Assembly: GCA_902776365.1 (NCBI GenBank)
Contig: CACYPU010000003.1
Location: forward strand, 232,145 to 296,144
Length of the DNA: 64,000 bases
Source of the DNA: an uncultured Bacteroidota bacterium
Lineage (GTDB): Bacteria > Bacteroidota > Bacteroidia > Bacteroidales > P3
Reading direction: 5' to 3'
Below, in pieces: positions 37,620 through 45,712 of the stretch. Positions within the stretch are counted from its first letter, which is position 1; each line of letters starts with the position of its first letter. The notes under the pieces were generated by a model that searched no databases, had not been told where the DNA came from, and was given only the letters and a program-made list of their open reading frames with translations. The translations under genes were made by a program, and so were the position numbers.

Positions 37620-37694
37620 ATACTTTTTATATTTTTTCTTATATAATACTATTGTTCAAACCCTTATCTGCTTTTGGGCTAACATAAAAACAGA

Positions 37695-37702
37695 CAAAGA
37701 TA
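37695..37702 (-). promoter_or_regulatory. Promoter -7 element of secA
   Basis: TATCTTTG on the minus strand, about 76 bases before the start codon. Confidence 0.6.
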
Positions 37703-37756
37703 CAACTTTTTCCCAAAACAACAAAAAAATATATTTCACCCACAACCACATCAAAG

Positions 37757-37790
37757 AAGAACCCCGCAGGTGTTCCCTGCGGGGTTCGGA
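37757..37790 (-). terminator. Terminator after the 1286-residue T9SS gene
   Basis: GAACCCCGCAGG and CCTGCGGGGTTC form a perfect 12-bp stem with a 5-base loop; on the minus strand TTCTTTG follows. Confidence 0.75.
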
Positions 37791-37818
37791 GCTTCTTGTG
37801 GTGAAGACAAGTGGTGAT

Positions 37819-40800
37819 TTATTGTAAAACCAGTTTCCTTACCACAGTACCATTGGCGGTTGTTACGCGGACAAAGTAGACACCTTCAGGAAGGTCTGAT
37901 GTGGCGAGCCTAAGGATGGAGGACACGGGAGTTAAGGGAATTACCGTGCGTCCTGAAAGGTCGAGGAGAGTAAGAACTGAGGGTTCGTTGACACTGATAG
38001 TAACAACGTTGGTTGCAGGGTTGGGAAAGATTGTTATTCTCAATTTTGAATTGTCGATTTCTGAGATTCCAACAGAGTCTTCCACCCATTCGAAGAGTGC
38101 GACAATGGCGGTGTCGGAGGTGACAACAATGCTTCTCGAAGACTCTGTGGGGCCGTCGTTCCATCCGAGAAACTGCCAATAGCCACCATTGGTTGCAGTA
38201 TCAATTAAATTATAGCCAATCTCCACCGTGCTGCTGTCGGCATAGCGTCCGCTTCCGTAGAGCTCACAAGCACCATCCGCATTGGCGGTGACGCTGACGG
38301 TTCGCCAGATGGTGTCTCGAGCAAAGAAAGCAGTAAACGTAGTATCAGATTTAACAATAACTTGACGAATGGCGTGAGTATCGTGGTCGTTCCATTCCAC
38401 AAAGTGGTAGCCTTCGAAGGGGGTGGCAATGATGGTGGCCATGCTGGAATCGAGATAGATATTTGCGCCGCTGACGGTTCCCATGGTTGGGTCGTTGACA
38501 GTAAGATTAACAACGAATACAGAAGTGTCTCTAAAGACCTCGAGGTTGTCGATAATGGTGACATAATAAGAAGTATGAGAGTAATCATCATTGGACCATT
38601 GTATGGCGATACGACCAGTGTTGCTAATTGCATCTGCAAAACTAATAGTGTCGCGATGATAACCGTTGGTATAGAAATTGTACGCTAATGTATCCACTGC
38701 CGTGAAGACATTGTTAGTGTCATAATAGCCCACTGACAGGATACCTTGACCATACGCCTCCTCAAAATGATCGAAGGCCAGCATAAGAATCCGTAAATCT
38801 TCAGCAAAGTATGGCAGTATTACCTCTACTGGATTACTGAGTTCTATTGAATTCTCTCCTGCCGCCATGCAAAGGGCTTGGCCGGGGTGGTTTTGGATAG
38901 GAGGATATCCATTAGAGGGAATGACATGCGGAGCATATCCGTAATTGTTATAATGGTAACCAACGTAGTAGAAGTCCCAACAGAGTGGCAACTCACCGAT
39001 GGCACTCCAATAGGAGGATGGAACTCTTTCAAAGTCTTCGTAATAAGGCACCTCTAATGTCGGAAGACATAGTGTGGCAAACTCCGCAGAAATGTAATTA
39101 CCGGTGTCATGACCTACAATGCCCGTCACATCAATAGTGTACCACGTTCTGTGGTTCAAACCTGTAAGCTGGAATGCTGTATCATATACAGTATACTCTG
39201 AGGTGTCTGTATCGGAATGTACAACAAGATGGTAGGCCGTTGCCCACTGCACTGGATTCCACGACACATGAGCACTGGTGGCTTCAATGCTGTCTACCGC
39301 CAAACCGGTAGGAGTCAGATAGGCATTGGAATAGAATACTTCGAGATTGTCAATAATTACTGCGTAATAAGATTGATTACAAGTCCATCGAAGCACCAAT
39401 TGAGCATTAGAATCTGTGACATTGGAAAGAGGGATGGTGTCGCGACGATAATTTCCATCATGTGCTGTCAAGGTGCTTAATACATTAAATGTGTTACCAT
39501 TATAGTAACCCACCGCAAGAGTTCCTTTGGAACTTGATTCAAATCGATAATCCAATGCCAGAGCAAGCTGATACATAGTGCCTCCCATGCGTGGTAATAT
39601 TACTTCTGCCTGATTACCGTAGCCCGACTCGCTGCCGGCTACCATAAAGAGTGCATGATTGGGGATGTTAATAATATACTGGTAACATCCCATTGTGATG
39701 ACATGCGGTGCATAGACAACGTTGCTACCGTTCCAATGATAGTCCCAGCAGGTGGGAAGCTCACCAACAACATTCGAAGCTGTGGCTGTTACACCTTCGA
39801 AGTCTTCTGTCCATGGAATAACTCGGGGACTACAATTGCGGACACGAACCACCATGACAGCGGTATCAGAAGCGTAACGGTTGCTGGCAATAAGGGTGAT
39901 TGTATCAAAACCTTCGACAGGATAAAGAACCGAGAATGAGTTATTGCGCCAATGCGTGAAGGTATTAGTGATATTGAGTAAAGTACTGTGCCAAGTATAG
40001 GTCATACTATCGGTAACACAATGGTTGAGAATCTGGGCGGTATAAACGGTGGTGTCGTATACAAAGACATCATTGTGAATGATGCCGACTTCAGGTTGGT
40101 TAATGATTACATAGTTAACTCTCACCGAGGCAGTATCACTACCGTAGAGGTTGGTGGCAATAACACTGACGGTGTCATAACCACCTTGCAGACCTCCATA
40201 CGTCAGTGTCCAGATGTTGGAGTTACTAAGCGCCCAAGTGGTGTCAAGGAGGGTACTGTGCCAAGTGTAGGTCAAACCGCTGGGGTTTCCTTCCGTGAGG
40301 TCGGCAGTGAAGGTGGCGGTGTCACCATAGTAATAGGTTGTGGCATCGGCTGCCACTCTGAGTATGGGAGCGGCAGTAGTGCGAATAGATATGTTGTCCA
40401 CCAGCACTCCGACATTGATGTTAATGGGATGATTGCAGAAGGCAATATGGATGGTCTGCCCTGCGTAGGGTACCAAACTAATACTGCGGTGGGAAAATCT
40501 TTCCCACAAATGATCACAGGCAACCAACCCAACGGTATCGTCATAAAGAAGACTGAAGGAAGTGAGGTCGGTAGGATCAGTGCTATTACTAATCCACACA
40601 CTATAATGAGGCTTGTTGGAAGGATTCCATACATCGGATGATGCAGCATCCCAGAAGAGTGTCGGCATCAGATTTGTGTCGGCAGGCAGGGTGATTGCCT
40701 TGGAGATAATCCAATGGTCGACCGAATCGGTAGGACGTGATGATGTGAGAGCTCGATGAGAATTGGAACTTTGATTAAAACTGGGTGGAACGTCATCGTG

Positions 40801-41679
40801 CCAGTTGCTGCCATCGGGCTTGTACCAGCAGATGTCGCCCTCGAAGAAATTCTCCGTCCACGGCAGTTCAGTGGCCGGTGTGCAGTCCACCACTTTGAGG
40901 GTGCGCCGAACAGTGTCGCTGCTTCCAAAGGCGTTGGTGGCAACTACAGTAATGGTGTCGATGTCGCCAGCGGAGTAATTGATAGTCACTGTGTCTCCCA
41001 AGGCATTGGAACTTATCACACCACCCTGTGACGAGGTCCAGTTGTAATGCAACCCATCGGTGGCACCATGACGTAAGGCGACTGTACAAAGAGTAGCCGA
41101 GTCGGTGCGGGTTTTAGCGGGAACCGACATCAGGGTGCCAATATGCGGCAAGGTGTCTAATCCTACCCACACACGATTGATTATACAAGTGCCATAAGTA
41201 GGCATCTTTACCAATGCCACACGGATGGTCTGCCCTGCATAGGTATCCAAACTTACGTAGCGCTGTTTGCCCATGGAAGGATATGACTCGGAAAATAGCG
41301 TGTCTGTAAATTGCACCAAATTAGTATCTGCAGTAGGCGACACTCGGATTTCAATATCAGCGTAAAACTCGACCATAAGACTCAAATGGCTTGCGTCGTC
41401 AGGGATGGCCAACGATGGTGTAATCATATAGCTGCCAGCAGCCTCAGTCCACATGCAGCCACTATAACTGTTCACCTCGCCCGTCTCCTCTTCATATATT
41501 CCAAAATATGTACCATGTGTGTAGCCATTGATGGTCCAACAGGTGTTATAGCTGCCATTGACACTGTCGAAGCCTTCCTCCCAAGGGAATGTATTGATTG
41601 TGTCACAAACAACGGTCTGCGCCCGTAATCCGAAGCCAAACAGACAGCACATTGCAATTCCAAGAATACTTTTTTTCAT
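37819..41679 (-). CDS. Large secreted multi-domain protein with type A T9SS tail
   Basis: A 1286-residue protein: signal peptide (MKKSILGIAMCCLFGFGLRAQ), three or four choice-of-anchor J/MAM-like beta domains (PWTENFFEGDICW, IPWTEDFEGV, VPYYEDFERVP), PKD-like spacers (YTWHSTLLDTT, DTVSVIATNLYGSD), a fibronectin III segment, two InlB-type repeats (EGYHFVEWNDHDTHAI) and a T9SS domain (ITIFPNPATNVVTI, LLDLSGRTVI, ending RKLVLQ). Likely a surface binding protein. ATG 41679 is chosen because the promoter (41704-41711) covers the longer N-terminus. Confidence 0.88.
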   Translation of the reverse strand: MKKSILGIAMCCLFGFGLRAQTVVCDTINTFPWEEGFDSVNGSYNTCWTINGYTHGTYFGIYEEETGEVNSYSGCMWTEAAGSYMITPSLAIPDDASHLSLMVEFYADIEIRVSPTADTNLVQFTDTLFSESYPSMGKQRYVSLDTYAGQTIRVALVKMPTYGTCIINRVWVGLDTLPHIGTLMSVPAKTRTDSATLCTVALRHGATDGLHYNWTSSQGGVISSNALGDTVTINYSAGDIDTITVVATNAFGSSDTVRRTLKVVDCTPATELPWTENFFEGDICWYKPDGSNWHDDVPPSFNQSSNSHRALTSSRPTDSVDHWIISKAITLPADTNLMPTLFWDAASSDVWNPSNKPHYSVWISNSTDPTDLTSFSLLYDDTVGLVACDHLWERFSHRSISLVPYAGQTIHIAFCNHPININVGVLVDNISIRTTAAPILRVAADATTYYYGDTATFTADLTEGNPSGLTYTWHSTLLDTTWALSNSNIWTLTYGGLQGGYDTVSVIATNLYGSDTASVRVNYVIINQPEVGIIHNDVFVYDTTVYTAQILNHCVTDSMTYTWHSTLLNITNTFTHWRNNSFSVLYPVEGFDTITLIASNRYASDTAVMVVRVRNCSPRVIPWTEDFEGVTATASNVVGELPTCWDYHWNGSNVVYAPHVITMGCYQYIINIPNHALFMVAGSESGYGNQAEVILPRMGGTMYQLALALDYRFESSSKGTLAVGYYNGNTFNVLSTLTAHDGNYRRDTIPLSNVTDSNAQLVLRWTCNQSYYAVIIDNLEVFYSNAYLTPTGLAVDSIEATSAHVSWNPVQWATAYHLVVHSDTDTSEYTVYDTAFQLTGLNHRTWYTIDVTGIVGHDTGNYISAEFATLCLPTLEVPYYEDFERVPSSYWSAIGELPLCWDFYYVGYHYNNYGYAPHVIPSNGYPPIQNHPGQALCMAAGENSIELSNPVEVILPYFAEDLRILMLAFDHFEEAYGQGILSVGYYDTNNVFTAVDTLAYNFYTNGYHRDTISFADAISNTGRIAIQWSNDDYSHTSYYVTIIDNLEVFRDTSVFVVNLTVNDPTMGTVSGANIYLDSSMATIIATPFEGYHFVEWNDHDTHAIRQVIVKSDTTFTAFFARDTIWRTVSVTANADGACELYGSGRYADSSTVEIGYNLIDTATNGGYWQFLGWNDGPTESSRSIVVTSDTAIVALFEWVEDSVGISEIDNSKLRITIFPNPATNVVTISVNEPSVLTLLDLSGRTVIPLTPVSSILRLATSDLPEGVYFVRVTTANGTVVRKLVLQ

Positions 41680-41703
41680 TTTTATAGAGTTTCTTTTTCG
41701 GTG

Positions 41704-41711
41704 CAAAATTA
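41704..41711 (-). promoter_or_regulatory. Promoter -7 element of the 1286-residue T9SS gene
   Basis: TAATTTTG on the minus strand. The predicted start of transcription falls inside the alternative N-terminal extension and so argues for ATG 41679. Confidence 0.6.
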
Positions 41712-41859
41712 CGAATAAATTTCCAAACCGCCAAAAAATAATTCACCTCCGCCGGGGGGAAATGTTAAAAAAATCCAAGTCCGATGTAAGTCTAACCTAA
41801 CTCCTACTTTACTCTAACCTTCGCAAGCGTTCTTTGACACGACTGAAAAATGTTAGCCT

Positions 41860-42363
41860 CTAGGACTTCATGTACTCTTTGGCGTACTCGACATAGTGGG
41901 CTGCGTTGTCGGTCTGTCCCGGACGGGTAGCCTTGATGTATTTGGCGGGGACACCACCCCAGATTTCGTGGGGCGGAATCTTGGTGCCTTGCAGCACCAG
42001 GGCGCCGGCGGCGACGATGGACCCCTCCCCTATCTCACAGTCGTCGAGGAGCGTGGCACCCATACCGATAAGGGCACCGTTGTGGATGGTGCAGGCATGG
42101 ACGGTGACATTGTGGCCGATGGTGACGTCGGAGCCGATATGCGTGGGGCCGGTGTCGTGGGTAACATGGATGCAGGAACCGTCCTGCACGTTGGTGCGAT
42201 TGCCGATGGTGATGGGTGCCACATCGCCGCGCACCACGGCGTTGAACCAAACAGAGCACTGGTCGCCCAGCGTCACATCGCCCACCAGCGTGGCGTTCTC
42301 GCTGAAGTAGCAATCCTTGCCCCATTTAGGCGAACGCCCTTTATATGATTTGATGAGTGCCAT
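41860..42363 (-). CDS. Gamma carbonic anhydrase-like (left-handed beta-helix) protein
   Basis: A 167-residue hexapeptide-repeat protein. The metal-site pattern of gamma carbonic anhydrases is present: IHVTHD and IGHNVTVHAC carry the zinc-binding histidines, and WFNAVVRGDVAPITIG holds the conserved Arg/Asp. The short C-terminal helix fits the YrdA/PaaY subgroup. Carbonic anhydrase activity is possible but not certain in this subgroup. ATG 42363 is preferred because the promoter lies at 42400-42407. Confidence 0.88.
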   Translation of the reverse strand: MALIKSYKGRSPKWGKDCYFSENATLVGDVTLGDQCSVWFNAVVRGDVAPITIGNRTNVQDGSCIHVTHDTGPTHIGSDVTIGHNVTVHACTIHNGALIGMGATLLDDCEIGEGSIVAAGALVLQGTKIPPHEIWGGVPAKYIKATRPGQTDNAAHYVEYAKEYMKS

Positions 42364-42399
42364 ATCTGTAGCCTTTGAGTTATCCTTAAAAAGCAAATG

Positions 42400-42407
42400 C
42401 AAAAATA
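42400..42407 (-). promoter_or_regulatory. Promoter -7 element of the gamma carbonic anhydrase gene
   Basis: TATTTTTG on the minus strand, 37 bases before ATG 42363. Confidence 0.6.
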
Positions 42408-42586
42408 CAACTTTTCAAGATTATTGCAAAACATTTTTTGCATCCTATCATGATTATGTTATTACAGGAAATTCTATTAATCAAGAATTTGAGAATATAT
42501 ATTTCTCAATCGCCACACATTGAATCAATTAAAATTTCAGGACCTAAAATGCAAACATTTTTGTAGATATTATCATAAAATAATTG

Positions 42587-42594
42587 TATTTTTG
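42587..42594 (+). promoter_or_regulatory. Promoter -7 element of the C69 dipeptidase gene
   Basis: TATTTTTG, 21 bases before the ATG, giving a very short leader. Confidence 0.65.
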
Positions 42595-42614
42595 CAGTCT
42601 AAAATGATGATACA

Positions 42615-44363
42615 ATGAAAAAACATTTTTTTCTCGTTCTGCTCGCTCTTTTCGCCACCGAGGCGATGGCATGTACCAATCTGATTGTCGGCAAAAAAGC
42701 CTCCAAGGACGGCAGCGTGATGTGTACTTACAACTGCGACGGCTTTGGCTTCTCGGGGTCGCTGTTCTCCAGCCCCGCGGGGCGACATGCGGCAGGCGAG
42801 AAAATAGCCATCCATGGCTGGGGCCCCACGCATGAAGGCCGCTATGTTGACCAGGTGGAATACACATACAACGTCGTCGGCCTGATGAACGAGCGCCAGG
42901 TGACGATTGTCGAGACCACCTTCGACGGACGCCTCGAGTTGCAAAACCGCAACGGACTACTCGACTATTTCAGCCTGATGCGCCTGGCGCTGCAGCGCTC
43001 GGCAACAGCCCGCGAAGCAATAAAATGCATGGCTGAGCTGATTGAGACCTACGGATATAATAGTAGCGGCGAAAGCATCACTATCTGCGACCCCAACGAA
43101 GCCTGGATTATGGAGATTATCGGCAAGGGGCCCGGCCAGAAGGGCGCTGTGTGGGTGGCTCTGCGCATCCCCGACGACTGCATTTGCGCCCACGCCAACC
43201 TCAGCCGCATCCGCCAGTTTCCGCAAGTAGGATGGGAGTGGAAGGTGGAAAACGGCGAATGGAAAGTGAAGCCTCAGAGTGTTAAGAAGTTGCAATACGG
43301 TAAGAGCATCAGCAGCAAGCACCTGCAATACATCAACAACCCACGAGTGGAATGTGTCTACGCCTGGGATGTGGTCGACTTCGCCCGCGAGAAGGGCTAC
43401 TTCAGCGGCAAGGACGAGGACTTCTCCTTCCGCGATGCCTACTGCCCCATCGACTTCGAGAATGTGCGCTACGCCGATGCCCGTGTGTGGAGCTTCTTCC
43501 GCCACCACCGTTCCGATATGGACCAATACCTACCCTACATCAATGGCGAGTTCGACAAGTGCGATGCTTTGCCCCTGTGGGTGAAACCCGACGCACCCCT
43601 CTCGCTCCGCGACCTCCAGCGCGACATGCGTGACCACTTCGAAGGCACGCCGCTCGACATGACCGCCGACATGACCGCCGGCCCTTGGGGTATGCCCATA
43701 CGGCCGCTGCCCATGCACTTCAAGGACAGCCACGGGAACAACTTCTTCCGCGAACGCCCTATTGCCACCCAGCAGAGCGGCTTCACCATGACCTGCCAAA
43801 TGCGTTCCTGGCTGCCCGACGACGTGGGCGGCGTCACCTGGTTCAACTGCGACGACGCCGACATGGTGGCTTATGTGCCACTCTACTGCTGCCTGACGCA
43901 GGTGCCCGACCCCTTCCGTCCGGAGAACAACCCACGGACCGAATTCAGCTTCGAGTCGGCCTTCTGGATGAACAACTGGGTGGCCAACATGGTCTACCCG
44001 CGCTATTCGATGATGATTGGCGACCTGCGCGCAGCACAAAGCGAGTTGGAAGACTATTACTTTGCCGACCAGGACAGCGTCCTCGCCGCCATCGAGAAGA
44101 TGACGCCCCTCGACCGCCGCGAATACCTGAACCGCAAATCTATCGCCTATGCCGACCGCATGATGAAACGATGGGACCGGCTGGCAAAATATCTGATAGT
44201 GAAATATAACGACCAAGTGGTGCGCCGCACGGATGAGAACGGCAACTTCCAACGTTGGGGCTACGACACCCCCGGCTACGACCCTCAGTTCATCGACGCC
44301 ATCGCCCCCTCCACCAGCGACCGTTACCGCCTGAAAGAAGTAATTGAACGCCGCGAACGCTGA
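42615..44363 (+). CDS. Dipeptidase of peptidase family C69 (U34)
   Basis: A 582-residue N-terminal nucleophile hydrolase. The signal-like leader ends in ATEAMA, leaving C20 as the new N-terminal residue and nucleophile (ACTNLIVGKKASKDGSV). Further family landmarks are ESITICDPNEAWIMEI and GPWGMPIRPL. It should cleave dipeptides in the periplasm or at the surface. A heptad-like array (43234-43271) encodes EWKVENGEWKVKP, a known kind of low-complexity insert in Bacteroidetes proteins. The 3' end lies in a 69-base tandem repeat, so the final RRER and stop are duplicated downstream. Confidence 0.9.
   Translation: MKKHFFLVLLALFATEAMACTNLIVGKKASKDGSVMCTYNCDGFGFSGSLFSSPAGRHAAGEKIAIHGWGPTHEGRYVDQVEYTYNVVGLMNERQVTIVETTFDGRLELQNRNGLLDYFSLMRLALQRSATAREAIKCMAELIETYGYNSSGESITICDPNEAWIMEIIGKGPGQKGAVWVALRIPDDCICAHANLSRIRQFPQVGWEWKVENGEWKVKPQSVKKLQYGKSISSKHLQYINNPRVECVYAWDVVDFAREKGYFSGKDEDFSFRDAYCPIDFENVRYADARVWSFFRHHRSDMDQYLPYINGEFDKCDALPLWVKPDAPLSLRDLQRDMRDHFEGTPLDMTADMTAGPWGMPIRPLPMHFKDSHGNNFFRERPIATQQSGFTMTCQMRSWLPDDVGGVTWFNCDDADMVAYVPLYCCLTQVPDPFRPENNPRTEFSFESAFWMNNWVANMVYPRYSMMIGDLRAAQSELEDYYFADQDSVLAAIEKMTPLDRREYLNRKSIAYADRMMKRWDRLAKYLIVKYNDQVVRRTDENGNFQRWGYDTPGYDPQFIDAIAPSTSDRYRLKEVIERRER
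43234..43271. repeat. In-frame heptad array inside the C69 gene
   Basis: Units GAGTGGA, AGGTGGA, AAACGGC, GAATGGA, AAGTGAA. Confidence 0.6.
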
Positions 44364-44497
44364 GCGGCAAGGAGACTCGCCTACTTGTCCGAAGCCCAGC
44401 GGCGAGGACGAAGTCACCGCCGCGAACGCTGAGCGGCAAGGAGACTCGCCTACTTGTCCGAAGCCCAGCGGCGAGGACGAAGTCACCGCCGCGAACG
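44349..44497. repeat. 69-base tandem direct repeat over the C69 gene end
   Basis: Two full 69-base copies (starting 44349 and 44418) and an 11-base start of a third (44487). Each begins CGCCGCGAACG. The first copy includes the gene's last codons and stop; the copies are nearly identical, suggesting recent duplication. The unit can fold on CGGCG/CGCCG and GTCC/GGAC pairs. Bases 44498-44640 show nothing further. Confidence 0.9.
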
Positions 44498-44651
44498 ATA
44501 AATCACGTATCGCCCTGTAATAGGTTTCTCTCCTGACAGATTCTGGAAAACCCCTAAGAATCTATGGCTGGAATATCTCATTTGATTTTCCTTTATCCAA
44601 TTATACACAATACAACTATGGAAAAATCATGCACATTTCCCTGCACACGGA

Positions 44652-44694
44652 CAAAAAAAAGCTGCAAAACCTAGAACAATTAGGCATTTGCAGC
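44652..44694 (-). terminator. Terminator of tRNA-Ser
   Basis: GCTGCAAA/TTTGCAGC stem followed on the minus strand by a run of eight T, just past the tRNA. Confidence 0.8.
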
Positions 44695-44703
44695 AATCTT
44701 TAG

Positions 44704-44790
44704 CGGAGAGACAGGGATTCGAACCCTGGGACCAGCAAGCTGGTCAACGGTTTTCGAGACCGCCCCGATCGACCACTCCGGCATCTCTCC
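44704..44790 (-). tRNA. tRNA-Ser (anticodon CGA)
   Basis: An 87-nt class II tRNA. The acceptor stem GGAGAGA pairs with TCTCTCC, the D-arm has GTGG, the anticodon loop CTCGAAA gives CGA (reads UCG), a variable arm GACCAGCTTGCTGGTC is present, and the T-arm is CAGGGTTCGAATCCCTG. CCA is not encoded. It has its own promoter and terminator. Confidence 0.96.
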
Positions 44791-44800
44791 AAAGCGGGTG

Positions 44801-44808
44801 CAAAAGTA
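44801..44808 (-). promoter_or_regulatory. Promoter -7 element of tRNA-Ser
   Basis: TACTTTTG on the minus strand, 10 bases before the mature 5' end. Confidence 0.7.
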
Positions 44809-44867
44809 ATACTTTTTTTTGAATCTATAAAAATATTTTTCCTCCAACGTCGTATCTATAGTGACAG

Positions 44868-45686
44868 TCAGCCTTTTAATTTTTGCCGTTCACTCTTGAT
44901 TTCGAGGACGAGGGTGTCTTCGGCGAGGAGGGTATTGGGGAATTCGGCAGTGGCTTGGTCAAGGAGAATCTGCGGTTCTTTGTAACGTGCTGATATATGG
45001 GTAAGTAGCAGTTGCTTCACTCCTGCGAGGGCTGCGAGGCGTCCCGCCTGTCCGGCGGTGAGGTGCTGGCGTTCGGTGGCGAGGGTTTCGAGCTCGTTGG
45101 CGAAAGTGCACTCGAGGCAGAGGAGGTCGACACCCTGGATATAGGGGATGATATCCTCCGTGTAGGCGGTATCGCAGCAGTAGGCGTAAGAGAGCGGCGC
45201 GGAGGTGGAGATTCCGCGCGGCACCTCGGTGATGCGGAAGCCGTAGGTGGGGACGGAGTGGACGATGGGGAAAGCGTCGACGGTGCAGCGCTTGCCCTCG
45301 AAGACTCGGTGGAGGCCTTCAGAGAAGTCCATCTCTATGAATTCCAATGGGTAGCCGATATGATTGCCGGTGAGTTCGAAGGTGGTCTCGATGACCTGCT
45401 TCGCGCCCTTGGGGGCGATGACGGTGACGGGCTCGGTGCGACCACAGAGGTGCATGGTGGAGAGGAGTCCCGGGAGGCCGAAGAAGTGGTCGCCGTGGAG
45501 GTGCGAGATGAGGATGGTGCCGAGGGCCTGGAGCTTGATATGGCAGCGACGGATATTGTCCTGCGTGCCCTCGGCGCAATCGAGGAGCATTTTGAATCCG
45601 CCGACATTGACAACCTGGGCGCTGCAACGACGGTGGCCCGTGGGAAGGGCGGCGCCGGAACCAAGTATAGTGATAAGGAAATTCAA
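44868..45686 (-). CDS. rnz: Ribonuclease Z (tRNA 3' processing endonuclease)
   Basis: A 272-residue metallo-beta-lactamase-fold nuclease that removes 3' trailers from tRNA precursors. The zinc motif HLHGDH is at 62-67, preceded by MLLDCAEGTQDN, with later ligands in VHSVPTYGF and CDTAYTEDI. Slightly shorter than the usual ~305 residues. It lies near tRNA-Ser, which does not encode CCA and so needs this activity. The gap to the downstream end of the symporter gene is 13 bases. Confidence 0.94.
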   Translation of the reverse strand: MNFLITILGSGAALPTGHRRCSAQVVNVGGFKMLLDCAEGTQDNIRRCHIKLQALGTILISHLHGDHFFGLPGLLSTMHLCGRTEPVTVIAPKGAKQVIETTFELTGNHIGYPLEFIEMDFSEGLHRVFEGKRCTVDAFPIVHSVPTYGFRITEVPRGISTSAPLSYAYCCDTAYTEDIIPYIQGVDLLCLECTFANELETLATERQHLTAGQAGRLAALAGVKQLLLTHISARYKEPQILLDQATAEFPNTLLAEDTLVLEIKSERQKLKG

Positions 45687-45687
45687 G

Positions 45688-45712
45688 GTGAATTAAAAAT
45701 TAAGAATTATGT
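45688..45712. repeat. Short heptad array between rnz and the symporter gene
   Basis: ATAATTC, TTAATTT, TTAATTC on the minus strand. It codes the final Asn-Ser-stop of the symporter and runs up to rnz. Confidence 0.55.

Noticed and set aside
44383-44486. Minus-strand frame with two copies of SSSPLGFGQVGESPCRSAFAA
   Set aside because: It is produced by the 69-base tandem repeat read on the opposite strand.
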